DNA of 64,000 bases from Mesostigma viride (lineage: Eukaryota > Streptophyta > Mesostigmatophyceae > Mesostigmatales > Mesostigmataceae), in the NCBI GenBank assembly GCA_009746045.1, contig RPFO01000418.1:778498-842497 (forward strand), in the 5' to 3' direction. A model generated the notes under the pieces. That model saw only the letters and a program-made list of their open reading frames with translations. It ran no database searches and was not told the origin of the DNA. The translations under genes and the position numbers were made by a program. Each line of letters starts with the position of its first letter. The first letter of the stretch is position 1. Positions 31,388 to 43,548 of this stretch are shown here, one piece after another.

Positions 31388-34300
31388 CTAGTTTAGTGCA
31401 AAGCGGTGCTCTGGCCCAACCCAAGTCGCATCATTGGGGCTGCACTCAAGCTCCATGTCGGGCTGCGACTGCATGAGCTGCTGCTCGAAGCAGGTCCCCT
31501 CCAGCACCTTGTGCGCCTCCTTGAAGTTCTCAACGACCTGCGTCAGGTCCTCCCCCGTGTACTTCTCCACCACCATGGTGCCACCAGGGACCACCTGCTC
31601 CATGCATGGGGTCAAGAATGAAGCAATACTCATACAAACTTATCGTTAAACTTTACGACATGGGTTGCACGCGCAACCCAGGGAAGAGAGACAACCACGT
31701 ATATAGGGCCACAACCACGTATTATTTTGTAGTGGTCTCTCTTGTTAGCGTTGGCTTTGGTTATGATTGGGTGCCTTCACTCTGATGTAAGTAATTATAA
31801 TTCTTAACGTATATAGGGAACGCCTGATCGATTGGTGAGTGGAATATAGGTGGTACCACCCACGGCAAGGTCGCCATGCACTGAACTTTCCGTCATAGTC
31901 TGGGAATGATCATGAGCTACCGTAGGAGGAACGGGCTCACGCTCAGGAGCAGCCTCCAGGTTTGTCTGTAAAGTAGAGGCAGATGACTTGTAAAGTAGGT
32001 GGCAGGTAGTTATGAAGGATATCGTCCCCAAGTCGGTGGGCGCCCCGCGTGCACATGTCCAAACTTGGCAACCATATTGTTTCCGGCCGCCGTGCCCGCA
32101 ATCCTGTAGCTAGAAGCTAGACAGCTCAATACACCCATCCCTTTCCATTTCCATATCACTGAGGACTTATGCTCACATGACACAGTCTACGTGTAAACTA
32201 GTCCAATTAATGAAACAAACATAGGTGCGCATTCCAGCAGAAAAGACACAACCACACGATGTGTAGGAACCAGCTGCTCTCAGTACGCAAACAACGGTAC
32301 TGCAGGCAACCAAATACTGCTCAACCTATATAAGATAGGGCTAATCACAGCATGCTCTGGGCGGGCTCAAGAGTTTGAGAACCTCCTGGTTCACGTAAAA
32401 GATTCACAAAGAATAAGTATGCAAAGAAGTGAAACAAAGAATAAAGTATGCAAAGAGACCTGTGAAACAAAGAATGAAGTATGCACAAAAGTGCTGGGAC
32501 CCGATGAATATGAAGGCAGTAACGGTTTAGGTGGGTCACTGCTAACCACGGGCAGCTCGCCAGATAGGTAAAAGAAAACCTGATGATCCAATCGGGAGAC
32601 TGTTACTATCTCATAATCTGTACTATCTCACCCATAACTCCTAAATACATCCCCACTATGGGGTCATTCAAACACCCTGACGATAACCCTGACCATCCGA
32701 CCACACACCATTAACATCTTCCTTTTACCTTTTGTGTAGTTATTCTACAATGAGATCAGCACAGCACTCCGTGGCATGCCTCTGCGCATGGCACGCTGCA
32801 GTACTTGCCTAGCTACTTAATTACGTACTTACTTACTTACTTACCTACTTTCTTACTTACTTCACCCAACCTTCTACACGTACCTCCAGCCAGGGCACTC
32901 GGTCAGGACTTGTTGCGTTCTGGTCGAACAGGAAATCCACGATCTCCTCCATCTCCAATCTCGTCGCCGCCTGGAGCCGCTCGTACGTGGTGTGTCGCAC
33001 GGGCACCTTGCGCGCCCGCATCGACTCGACGAACTTAAACAGAAAGTCCTGCCGCGCCACGAGCTGGCGGATGTCAAACTGCAGCTGCCAGGGGTTCACC
33101 AGGGTGGTGTTCTTGGCCCGCGCCGCGTCGCACCCTGCCTTGGACACACGCGGTCTGACGCGCAGCAGGCGGCGGCGGAAACCTCCTCGTTGCTGCACCA
33201 TGCTGCCAGCTGGCAGCTCCTCAGAAAAGGATGTCGGTATCGGGAACGGCTTGACAGAAGCTCGCCGAAATCTCGAACCCGGAAAGACCCCTTCCCCGTC
33301 ATCCCAGGCTGTGCGGATGGTACTGATGCGACGAAGAGCTGCTCTCTGGTCCAGCAAGAGCCGCCGGCCGCGCCCAGGGGCCCCAGGTGCGCCGCTGTCA
33401 CCAGTGGAGCCGCTACACCTACTGTCGCCACCGCCGCCGCTACTAGGGAGGCTGCTGCCACTCCTGCCGCGGTCGTCACAGTCACTATCAGTTGCAGGCG
33501 TCGATTCTGATGGATTGAAAGGCCCTTCCTTGTCGTCATTTTCAAGGTCTTCGTTGATTTGGATGGCAGCATCCGTTGCATCGGCCTGCCCCATGACTCC
33601 ACCGCCTTCGCCATCGTCGTCATCCATCTCCATTTCTGTGCCATTGACGGTGACAGCAGTGCCATTGAGAACGGTTCCGCTACCAACCACCAGGGTCCCA
33701 TTGTGACGGCCCCTCGGCGCCTTATGCTTCTTCTCGCCTCGTACCCACTCCCGCACATTCCAGTCGCCACAGGCCTTCGATAAGGTCAACGCCCGCTGAA
33801 GGCTGACTGCATACTTCACCGCGTTGACCCGGCGAAGAAGTATGACTTTGGCGCCCATCCGCTTCAGCAACCGTGTGAGCTTTTCTTTTCCTTCCGGCGT
33901 CGTGAACAGCTGCGTTCGGTAGGCCACGGAGCCGTCCTTTCGAAACACGGGGGTAGCCCGCCAGATATCGAGAGTGACCACGACGGCGCGGGGGACGTCC
34001 ACGCCTTTATGCTTTCGTCCACGGAAGATGTCGCGCGTGTCACTCCCGTTCAGGATGCCTTCCAGGTGGGCCAGCTGGTCGGCCAAGGAGTGGCCGCCGT
34101 CGATGAAATCGTTCATGGGCTCGGGGATGGCCACCAGCTGCGCTCGTGTAGGTCATTATAGCCAGGAATAAAGGGTTATAGTGACCACAATATACGGGGG
34201 GCTGGTGCGTAGCATTGTCGTTCATGTGCTCGGGGATGGACGTTGATGAAGGGGTGGGGGGAAGGGCACTCTAGCCTGAAGCGAGTTATAGTGACCATCG

Positions 34301-37300
34301 AACCGTTGTATATTGGGGGGAAGGTTACAGTTATAGTGACCATTGCATATGTGGGGGGAAGGTTACCAAAACTTCCATGTGCAAGGATGGAGACAAGTCG
34401 CTGGGGTAGGTCACTATAGCCCGAAGCGACTACAGTAACTGTCCTACCCCATCCCCAGCTGACATTACACATCCTACCAGAATTTTGTTTTGGATCGTGC
34501 AGATTAGTGCCAGCATTTCTAGCCGATGGAATTGCTATATCTTCGCCAGGCCGCCATCTCTGTTGTGCAGGTCAACTGCACGTAAATAACAAAATACTAG
34601 CAACAAAGACCAGTAAATAACAGAACACTAGCAACAAAGAACATACTTACAGTGCAACACTTTGCAGAGCAAGTTTACAACAGCCTAGTCACATGCCTCC
34701 GGTCACTATAGAATATATTGCTACAATCGGACCAACAGCCTCGCAATCACGCTAAAACATCAACAAAAAAAATAATGAAGTGGAAGAGGTTTGGGAAGGG
34801 GCATGAGAAGCATGCCTGATGCTGGCCCCAGATTTCCCAGAGCACGCACTAATAGACCTACAGTAGGCACGCACTAAGAGGCCTACAGTAGGCACGCACT
34901 ATTAGGCCTACGGTAGGCACGCACTGATAGGCCTACAGTAGGCACGCACTAATAGCCCTGCAGTAGGCACGCACTAATAGGCCTACAGTAGGCACGCACT
35001 AATAGCCCTGCAGTAGGCACGCACTAAGAGGCCTACAGTAGGCACGCACTATTAGGCCTACAGTAGGCACGCACTGATAGGCCTACAGTAGGCACGCACT
35101 AATAGACCTACTAGGCACGCACTAATAGGCCTACAGTAGGCACGCACTAATAGACCTACAGTAGGCACGCACTAATAGGCCTACAGTAGGCACGCACTAA
35201 TAGACCTACAGTAGGCACGCACTGATAGGCCTACAGTAGGCACGCACTAATAGGCCTACAGTAGGCACGCACTGATAGACCTACAGTAGGCACGCACTAA
35301 TAGGCCTACAGTAGGCACGCACTAATAGGCCTACAGTAGGCACGCACTAATAGGCCTACAGTAGGCACGCACTAATAGACCTACTAGGCACGCACTAATA
35401 GGCCTACAGTAGGCACGCACTAATAGGCCTACAGTAGGCACGCACTAATAGGCCTACAGTAGGCACGCACTAATAGACCTACAGTAGGCACGCACTGATA
35501 GGCCTACAGTAGGCACGCACTAATAGGCCTACAGTAGGCACGCACTGATAGACCTACAGTAGGCACGCACTAATAGGCCTACAGTAGGCACGCACTAATA
35601 GGCCTACAGTAGGCACGCACTAATAGGCCTACAGTAGGCACGCACTAATAGACCTACTAGGCACGCACTAATAGGCCTACAGTAGGCACGCACTAATAGA
35701 CCTACAGTAGGCACGCACTAATAGGCCTACAGTAGGCACGCACTAATAGACCTACAGTAGGCACGCACTAATAGGCCTACAGTAGGCACGCACTAATAGG
35801 CCTACAGTAGGCACGCACTAATAGGCCTACAGTAGGCACGCACTAATAGGCCTACAGTAGTATCCTCATCGAAACTCAGATACAAAAAGGTCATTTACAG
35901 ACATGATGTTTCACGTGCTACCTACCCAGGAAGAGCAAAAATATCGCCATAGATGCGCCTTATGCCCCCAACTTGGGATAGCACAGTAAGTATGCCCCCA
36001 CCAGGTGAATGACGCTCTATTAGGTATATAATATAATATACTCTATTAGATGTATAATAGGTGAATGACACTCTATTAGGTATATAATATAATATACTCT
36101 ATTAGATATATAATAGGTGAATGACACTCGTATTACTTGTGTACTCGATGCCCCCACCTGGCCACCTCGGGTAGTTGTGCTCCACCTAATAGTGCAGCAC
36201 CAATGCCCCTCGCAATATAACTCATGTAGTCTACGCCCCTCGCAATATAACTCATGTAGTCTACGCCCCTCGCAATATAACTCATGTAGTCTACGCCCCT
36301 CGCAATATAACTCACGTAGTCTACGCCCCTCGCAATATAACTCACGTAGCCTACGCCCCTCGCGATATAACTCACGTAGTCTACGCCCCTCGCAATATAA
36401 CTCATGCAGTCTACGCCCCTCGCAATATAACTCATGCAGTCTACGCCCCCACCTATGGGTAGTTGTGCTCCACCTACCAAATGCCGCTTGCAAAATACTT
36501 GATGGATCATGAGCCCCCAGCCAGGCAAGATATGCACGATCCACAGTACAGTACCCACCTCCGGGTAGTTGTGCTCCAGCAGCGCGCCCAGCCAGGTGGA
36601 CCCTGTGCGCGCTGACTTGAGGATCACACATGCGTTGATGCGGGGTGGTGGTGGCGGCGGTGTGTTGACTGGATAAGTTGGTGTGCTGGTTGCCGCGGGC
36701 GAGGACGTCGGGAGTGGGGTTGGTAGCGCCGCTGGCGAGCCCTGGACGCCACCTGGTGTGGTGGAAGGATGGAAGCGGATGGGGTGGAAACGGCGATCCG
36801 CAAGCCACGTTGACGAAAGAAGCCACGTCAGCACGGATGCAGACCATGGTGTGAAACACGGTCGCATGCAACACAACACGGTCGCATGCAACACAATTAA
36901 ACATGCAACACAATTAAACATCGGGTCGCCAGCGTTTGGCCACGAGGTGGCATGCATCACAAGTTGGCGTAGAGACTGGCGATGATCGATTGAAACAATT
37001 CAAGCCGGGGTGGCAGGACGCTTTAGAAGTGCTTTCACCACTTAGACGACACCACGCTGCAACCGTCGTGAATGATGTGCAAGTAAGTGTTAACAATGGA
37101 CGTGAGGCCGTGGCCACGATGGGCGTCCCGGCGTGCGAAACATGCCGGCAATCCATGCGAGCAAGCATGCGAGCAAGTCTCACGGATGAGCGATGTGGCA
37201 TGCGCAAGCATAACGACTCGGCACACAGTGGGAACGAACGTCGAGCGACATGAAGGACCTTGAGGCTGCAAGATCGAGGTCATGAGGCTGCAAAAGGTCA

Positions 37301-38974
37301 TGAGGCTGTAAAAGATCACGAGGCTGACAGCTGTCCGCACGAGCACACATGGCACTGGCCAGCATGCACGCGGGCACGCACGCATGGCACTGGCCAGACG
37401 TAATGCAGTCCGCCTGCTAACTAATCAATGGCAAGACGAATTAAGTGAATGAAATCGATGGCATTACGAGGTATTGGTTAGGGAATCATCGACCCCAGGT
37501 ATGGCCATGCATATTTACTTAAGGAATCTCCAACCCTGGGTATGGCCAGGTACGGCTAGATACGAATACGAGGGCTGTAACGAATACGAGGGCTGTAACG
37601 AATACGAGGGCTGTAACGAATACGAGGGCTGTAACGAATACGAGGGCTGTAACGAATACGAGGGCTGTAACGAATACGAGGGCTGTAACGAATACGAGGG
37701 CTGTAACGAATACGAGGGCTGTAACGAATACGAGGGCTGTAACGAATACGAGGGCTGTAACGAATAACAGGACTAGGAACCAAGCCTGCCTGATACTGGT
37801 TCTGCGCGTGATAAAGGACAGCGTGACGGGCTCAGGGGTAGGGTTCTGCCCGGGTCCCGTTACTAACAATACTGGTACCGGGCGCCCTTGACAAGTCGGG
37901 GTACTGGTACAGGGCGCCCTTGACAAGTCGCCAAGTCAGGGTACTGGTACCGGGTGACGAATGTTGGGTACATCCAGAACGTGCATATGCATGCATAATG
38001 CACACGATTGCACGCGCCATCATTGCATTTGTTTGTTACTGACACCCGCCACCATATTGTTAGTGTCATCAATGGGTAATCGCTGGTGGGGGGGGAGCGA
38101 GAACGGTCGGGGGCAGCTGCTGGTACCACGCACACCGAGGCGGCCGCACAGTACGAGGCGGCCGCACACCCAGGGCGCCACAGTACCACACACGTCAACA
38201 CACGACCACAAATCAATCCCCGTGAGGCATCTTTGCAAACGATTTTGGAAATTGTGGAATGTAACGTAGAACATAGAAGATTTTGTATTTTTTTATCGTT
38301 TCTAGGGAGACACACAGGGGCTGGCTTGCGGGCACATAGGTCTAGGCGCCGAACTAGGCTATTCAGGTGTCCAGCTAGGCTGTTTGGGTGCCCAACCAGG
38401 CTGTTTAGGAGTCAAACTAGGTTGTATAGGTGTCCAGCTCGGCAATTTAGGTGTCCAACTAGGCTGCTATTGGAAAAGGGAACTACTAGGCCATGGCAAA
38501 AAGCACAAGGCAGGCAGCAAGCCGCTTCTGCGGGAAGAACTAAGTTGTGGCATAGGCATGACAACGCGTTTGACGAAACGTTGCGATAGCGCCAAATGAA
38601 GTGTGGTACCCTAGAACGTTCAGAAGTCCCATTTTGCCAGGAAAGCTGCTCCAGTAATCCTTGCCTGTACCTGATCCTGAACCTGATGCTTGAGCATGGG
38701 GGGTGGTTCCCGTCGAACCCGGGTAAATGCCGCTTTCGCCCGTCGCCGGAATCGAATCGGTCGCCGGCGAACGAACTTGCGCGGTCGGCGTGCTGCGGGC
38801 CACCAGCGGCGGCTCGCGAGGGGGGACGCGGATGCTTTGCTGGAAGGTCTGGAAGAAGACGTCAATATCGGGGTTCCTCAAAGCCAGGCCTGCCATGAGG
38901 CCCCCCAAAACGCACAAAACCAAGCATACACTATAACCGAAGACAGCGGCGGGGGAAATCGAGAGAGTGCGCAT
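31388..38974 (-). CDS. Membrane-anchored sulfotransferase, 4 exons
   Basis: Exons: 38974-38671, 36752-36559, 34137-32884, 31594-31388; GT-AG with closing phases, 652 aa. Residues about 10-32 are a type II signal anchor (AVFGYSVCLVLCVLGGLMAG), then a Ser/Gly/Pro-rich stem, fitting a Golgi luminal enzyme. ILKSARTGSTWL (about 145-156) is the PAPS 5'-phosphosulfate loop. VILLRRVNAVKYAVSLQRA (about 264-282) resembles the 3'-phosphate-binding helix. A long disordered insert of roughly 200 residues (NG-glycosylation-like sites, Asp/Glu and Gly/Ser runs) separates it from the conserved C-terminal part (FDIRQLVARQDFLFKFVESM). Known family reaction: transfer of sulfate from PAPS to a carbohydrate or protein. 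Substrate unknown. Exon 1 assignment rests on orientation, phase and the anchor, so it is the least certain. Confidence 0.8.
34848..35862. repeat. 25-bp satellite, ~40 copies
   Basis: Unit AGGCACGCACTAATAGGCCT plus ACAGT, with variants (AATAGACCTA, GATAGGCCTA, AAGAGGCCTA) and occasional 4-bp shorter units (CCTACTAGGCACG). A higher-order block is visible: the same variant order recurs near 35100-35390 and 35390-35670. Intron between sulfotransferase exons 2 and 3. Confidence 0.97.
36000..36125. repeat. AT-rich tandem repeat (CTCTATTAGGTATATAATAT)
   Basis: Four partial copies ending in AGGTGAATGACRCTC; same sulfotransferase intron. Confidence 0.8.
36205..36450. repeat. 30-bp tandem repeat, 8 copies
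   Basis: Unit GCCCCTCGCAATATAACTCA plus YGTAGTCTAC; open in several frames because 30 is divisible by 3. Sulfotransferase intron. Confidence 0.95.
37556..37768. repeat. 18-bp tandem repeat (GAATACGAGGGCTGTAAC), ~11.5 copies
   Basis: Perfect copies in the intron between sulfotransferase exons 1 and 2. The repeated YEGCNE reading is an artefact. Confidence 0.97.
37865..37960. repeat. Direct repeat GGTACYGGGCGCCCTTGACA
   Basis: Two full and one partial copy of a block of about 40 bp; in the first intron of the sulfotransferase gene. Confidence 0.7.
38330..38470. repeat. ~21-bp degenerate tandem repeat
   Basis: About six copies of TAGGTGTCCAACTAGGCTGTT variants, in the first intron of the sulfotransferase gene. 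Confidence 0.8.
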
Positions 38975-39859
38975 GATGGGCGGTAGACAAGGCGGACCTC
39001 GTCAAAATGCCAGGATACGCGTTCTCGGCAGCATCACGGTAAATGCGGGGAGGAATCCTCAGCAATGATCACTCCCTACTACAGATTCCGAGGTTTGGTG
39101 ACATCGTTGCGCGTTTGCTAGCGTGTACTGCGAAAGAGCTGCCCTATAAGAGTGTGTCTCGGATGCAAACATGCCATGGTTATGGTCGCGAGTACGGATT
39201 CGCAACTTCCTTTGGAAACGAGAAATGCTGTGCCAACTAGTTGCGTTGGCACCATAAAGTTCAATACTCCTGTGGGGTAAAAATACTCCACTATGCTCAG
39301 CATTACACAGGATTTCAGCTGGTGCTTATCTGCACGGCACGTCCAAACCAGGCACGCGCTAAAGTCTCCCTGGGCTGCGAGGCTGAGTAGAGAAGGGCAT
39401 GTACTGTAGCTTGGGGGATGACAAGCATGTTGCAATGTTGGTGACATAGTAGTCGAGGTCATGTCACAAAGTTGGACGACAGCGAAACAACCACGACGGT
39501 GGTAAGTGCTCATGGCCTGCGTTGCGGTCACTAATTAGTGGATTTCATGGAATTCATGAAATTAACGGGACGTGGTGCAATCCCGTGCCTGCCAAGGTGG
39601 CGAGACGGACGTACTCGGGTCCGCGAGTTCGAACCAACGACCAAAAAATTCCGTCCAACGATGTTTGCGCCGCGCCGGGATATCAGCGCGGGAGGATTTT
39701 TGCGTTGGCACTTTGCGCGTCTTTGATAAACGCCATGGCCACCGCGACAGACATGCAGGCGAGACTAATAAGGCCAGGTGTGCGTGCGTCTGGCCGCTTG
39801 CTCGCTTTTCACCAGGCGCTTGGTGCAGATCTTTGAGGCCTCGACTTTTCAGGACCGCC
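38975..39859. other. Divergent promoter region, sulfotransferase / SERP1
   Basis: Holds no recognisable gene. Around 39580-39650 a stretch has tRNA-like A-box (GGTGGCGAGACGG) and B-box (GAGTTCGAACC) elements but no foldable tRNA. Confidence 0.5.
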
Positions 39860-41304
39860 ATGGTAAATAGCATGTTTTTTGGAGACGTATTGCTGCGTTT
39901 TTTTATGATGAAGGGTGCTGTCTTGGATGTTAAATATGTTCCGAGAGTCGCGTGTCTGATGCCCGGTCTTGCAGACGACTTCCAAGCGGTTCGCTCAAGC
40001 TAAGAGCAATAGCTTCCATAAAAATATCCTGAAGAGGGGCAACGTCCCTGAGTCCTCTTCGGTATGTGCAGTGCAGAGGGTAGTCATGAGCTATGCTGCG
40101 ATTCTTGAATGGAAGCGGTCCCTGGTTTCCATGTTCAGCTGTCGATGGATGTTATGCATCACTGCTGCAGTTTTCTCGCCGTATGCGTTAAGTCATCTGC
40201 TCGTCTCTCATTTATCCCTGTGTGTGCTGCTCGTTTATCCATTCCGTGGCACCAGAAGTCGGAGGGGACGAGGGTGGGCCCGATATTGCTCGGCTTCTTC
40301 CTGTTTGTTGTCGTCGGTTCAGGTATGTTTGCTCTGATAAAGGTGAAATTGCATGGCGCTTTGTCCCAACCTTATGTTTGGGTAAACATATCTGCATGCC
40401 TCGTGCCCAAGGTCTTTGCACTGACTGTTAGGTAGATATCTGACCTGAAGAGCATGGCTGGTATATATCAACGTGTTTGTGTGTAATTCCTGGGTGCTAT
40501 ATGTGAAAGATTGCTGTACTTCGGATAAAAGAGCCAGAAACTGATTAGTGCTGCTGTCTTGTGCATACTATGATCATGGCAGGTTTTAGTTCTTGCCTAT
40601 ATTGTCGCAGTTTTTTGGGGCTGAGTTGTGACATGTCAAGGCATGCGGCTCTAATGAAACTTAAGACGTGTGCAATGGCGGCCAGTCATTTTTATTGATA
40701 CCCTTGCGAGGAAAGCTTTGGATCCCAAACGGCGTCCTTATGTATAGCTAACTATGTCATGATGTTCCTTGAAACGAAAGCAGTAAGTGTCAGTATCCTG
40801 TTGTGGCTTTAGCGGTTCGCGCTCCATACTTGTGTTGCAAGCACGTTTTCAGAATGGTGTGCTGTCTTTACCTACTGCATTTTTTGTGAGGCTTAAGTCT
40901 GGCTTGAGTTTTTATATTGTCTTAAATCATTTCTTTTTTTGAGTTTAAATAGTCTCGAATGATTTCTGTTCGCGAGCTTAAATCGTCCCATTTATTCTCC
41001 TGCCATCATTCGTACCGGAATCGCCGAGCCTCCGTTTTTGTAGCTTTCCATTCAGCAAAAGCAAGCTTCGACAGCAGTAAGCTTTAGGAGCTGTCAGGTT
41101 GCGACACCATAATGTGCCTGCTGCATGGGGGATGTTGAGCCTGACTTTTCCTTCCCGTGCAGTGTTGCATATTTGCTTAGAACTCATGTTGCATTTACCT
41201 TTTGTGTCCCCCCCCCCCCCCCCACGCTCTTGGCTCTCTCTGGCCCCTGTGCAGCCCTTCTACAAATCATCCGCACGGCGACCTCTGGCGGGCCAATCGG
41301 ATAA
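39860..41304 (+). CDS. SERP1: Stress-associated ER protein SERP1/RAMP4, 4 exons
   Basis: Small tail-anchored protein of the Sec61 translocon that stabilises membrane proteins during ER stress. Exons: 39860-39862 (the ATG only), 39975-40061, 40256-40322, 41255-41304. All introns are GT-AG and phases close, giving 68 aa, the family's usual length. Exon 2 gives TTSKRFAQAKSNSFHKNILK, then RGNVPESSS, the classic cytosolic part. Exon 3 gives VGPILLGFFLFVVVGS, and exon 4 completes the C-terminal membrane anchor (ALLQIIRTATSGGPIG), close to plant RAMP4. A start codon alone in exon 1 is unusual but is required by the MTTSKR consensus. Confidence 0.93.
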
Positions 41305-42133
41305 ATTACAAGCGATGAGGTCTTTTGTTGCAGCAGCTTGCATGGGGGTGCTCTGGCGGGGCCTTCGCACGCTGGTTTTGTAGGGCATGTGGAAAGGCTG
41401 GGCGCACAGTGCCTCATGCTTGTGTCAATTGGGAGGAGGAGCCATGATTTGTAGCAGAGCCCTAGGGAGACCCTGCCTTTTGCGGAGGGAAGGCAGGGAT
41501 GGGCTAAATAAATTTGCCCAAAGACCCCAAAGGTGGCACAAAATAGATTTATTTTCAGCTGGGGATGCCGTAACATGCACACAAGGTTTTCTGGCCAATG
41601 CTGCTACTTTGCCAGCGCGGATAACTTGGTGTGTGTGGCAATGGCCCTGCTCCCCCATACACTCTCAAATGGATGGTACCAGGCATTAATCTGGTGGATA
41701 AGCTATTCTGCCAGCTACTTACCTGCGGGGATGTAGGCATCCGCCGTGGTTGAGCGACAGAACCGTCTTCGATTAAATCTTTTACAAGTCATAAGACTTT
41801 CAAACCAGCAAACACCTGCTTGGAAACTATCTCCTCTAGGGGTACATATAGGTGTGTACCTCTTTTCTTGATGAAATATTATTGCTGGTTGTCTTGCTCT
41901 TCAATGTTTTTTACGTCACCGAGAACTAGGTATGCACACAACTGCACACTCCTGGCTGCTAGGAATTCGATCGATCACGCAAGTTTTGCTTTTTAGGTAA
42001 ACCGTCTGGGCGTCGCTCTGAACATTCGCCAGCCATTAACTAATACGTTATTTCATTACCTATTCCGATGGATTTCATTACCTATTACCGATTATTATTA
42101 ATATATTAATATATATTAATTACCTAATACCGG
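41305..42133. other. SERP1 3' region and AT-rich spacer
   Basis: No gene seen. Ends in ATTAATATATTAATATATTAAT next to the truncated 5' side of a LINE fragment, a plausible insertion junction. Confidence 0.5.
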
Positions 42134-43110
42134 TTCTCTGGGAGGCTCTTTGGGCCATCCTAGCTCTGGATCGGGTACCACCTGCGTTTATTGCTGCCAT
42201 TCGCCGACTGTATGAGGGCTCACAGGCAGTAGTGCGGACTGCGGAAGGCACCACCCCACCATTCCCCCTTCACCACGGGGTGTGGCAAGGTTGGGTCCTG
42301 TCCCCATACCTGTTCATTATTGTCGTGGATCACGTCATGCCCCGGGCACTTTGGGTGTCGCGCTTTACTGCTCTTAAGGGGTTCGAGCCAGGCTTGGACA
42401 TCCTTAACGAGAAAGAGCACGGCGGGGTTAGACCTGGCTACCGCCTGGCCGACCTGATTTATGCGGATGACACCACCCTCATCGCGAGCCCCGAGCACAT
42501 TCAGACCTGGCTTGACTGACTGGGCCTGGAGGCGCGGGCGGTGGGGTTGGAGATTAGTGTCAAAACTGAGGCGATGGTGATTGGGGCCTCCAGTACACCA
42601 CCGCTGCCGCGCCTGCTCGACGGGACGGAGGTCCCGTTCCGCGATCGCTTCAAACTGTTGGGGAGTTGGCGCGCTGACACTGCAGACGATGTGGACACCC
42701 GCATCGGCCTGGCCTGGGCCAGGCTCCGTTCGCTCAACACCTACTGGCGCTCGAAGGGCCTGGGCGAGCACCGCAAGCGCATGCTCTTCAAGGTCCCCGT
42801 CCTCACGGTGCTCACGTATGGCGCCGAGGCGTGGACAATCACACCCAAACTGGCAGCTAGGCTCAACGGCACGGTTTACAGGATGCTCCGACAGGTCCTG
42901 AACGTAGGGTTTTCCAAGCGCCCGTCATTAGAGTCTTTGTATCATGGTATGCCTCGTATTTCGGACGAGATTACTGAGGCAGCGTAGGATAGCATTTGTT
43001 GGTGTCCGCCTTGCTCGCACCAGCCAGGTCGACACCGCCCTTGGTCTGGCAGGCCCCCAGCGGCTTGGCCAGCCAGGGCGGCACATTCTGACCTGGCCTG
43101 GCCCCAAGGG
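42134..43110 (+). pseudogene. Non-LTR retrotransposon reverse transcriptase, 5'-truncated and broken
   Basis: The frame from about 42134 encodes RT fingers/palm: FIAAIRRLYEGSQAVV, GVWQGWVLSPYLF (cf. the QGCPLSP motif of LINE RTs, with the Cys-Pro changed) and LADLIYADDTTLIA, the catalytic YADD box. A stop at 42517-42519 interrupts it. The same frame continues to 42987 with the thumb region (FKLLGSW, VLTYGAEAWT). A frame change near 42975 leads into RRIAFVGVRLARTSQVDT and ends at 43110. No endonuclease domain remains. A dead 5'-truncated copy of a LINE family whose other relics are at 7020 and 30780. Confidence 0.88.
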
Positions 43111-43548
43111 CATTCCCAATTAATTAATTAATTAGGAACATAACTCCGTTGGGAGTATATGTAGCACATAGCCCTGAGAAGGGGCATATGAGCCTATAAT
43201 ACATTCTAAGCTACTTCCTGCAAGGGTGGGAATGTAAACAACACTTGCTCTAGGGGCACCAGGGCACCCGCACCCTCATGGTCTATCACGCTATGCCCGG
43301 GTAAGGGGGGAGCATGCCTGTGAGGGGGAAGATCATCATGGCTATACAAGAGCTATGGCATGGCTTCTCAGCAGAGAGTGACTCCCTGCATGGGCACAAC
43401 ATTACTAAATAAGGCTAGGCATCGTCTGGAGTGTGGCACATCATAGGCACACATGTACATGATTAAATAAAGCGCGGGGCTTAGCTGGGGTAGTGCCTCT
43501 AGGAGGCGTACATGTACATGGCCACGGTCTATCTATTCTGCATAGTTA
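43111..43548 (+). repeat. LINE 3' untranslated tail
   Basis: Begins with TTAATTAATTAATTAGG. It shares GGGAGTATATGTAGCACATA and GCAGAGAGTGACTCCCTGCA blocks with relics at 7020-7310 (inverted) and 45285-45330 (inverted). Confidence 0.6.

Noticed and set aside
36020-36913. Minus-strand 297- and 275-codon ORFs with HELYCEGRR/YISYIARGVD repeats
   Set aside because: Products of a 30-bp repeat in the sulfotransferase intron; only 36752-36559 is a coding exon.
39580-39650. Possible tRNA (A- and B-box-like sequences)
   Set aside because: The arms around GTTCGAACC do not pair and no acceptor stem can be drawn.
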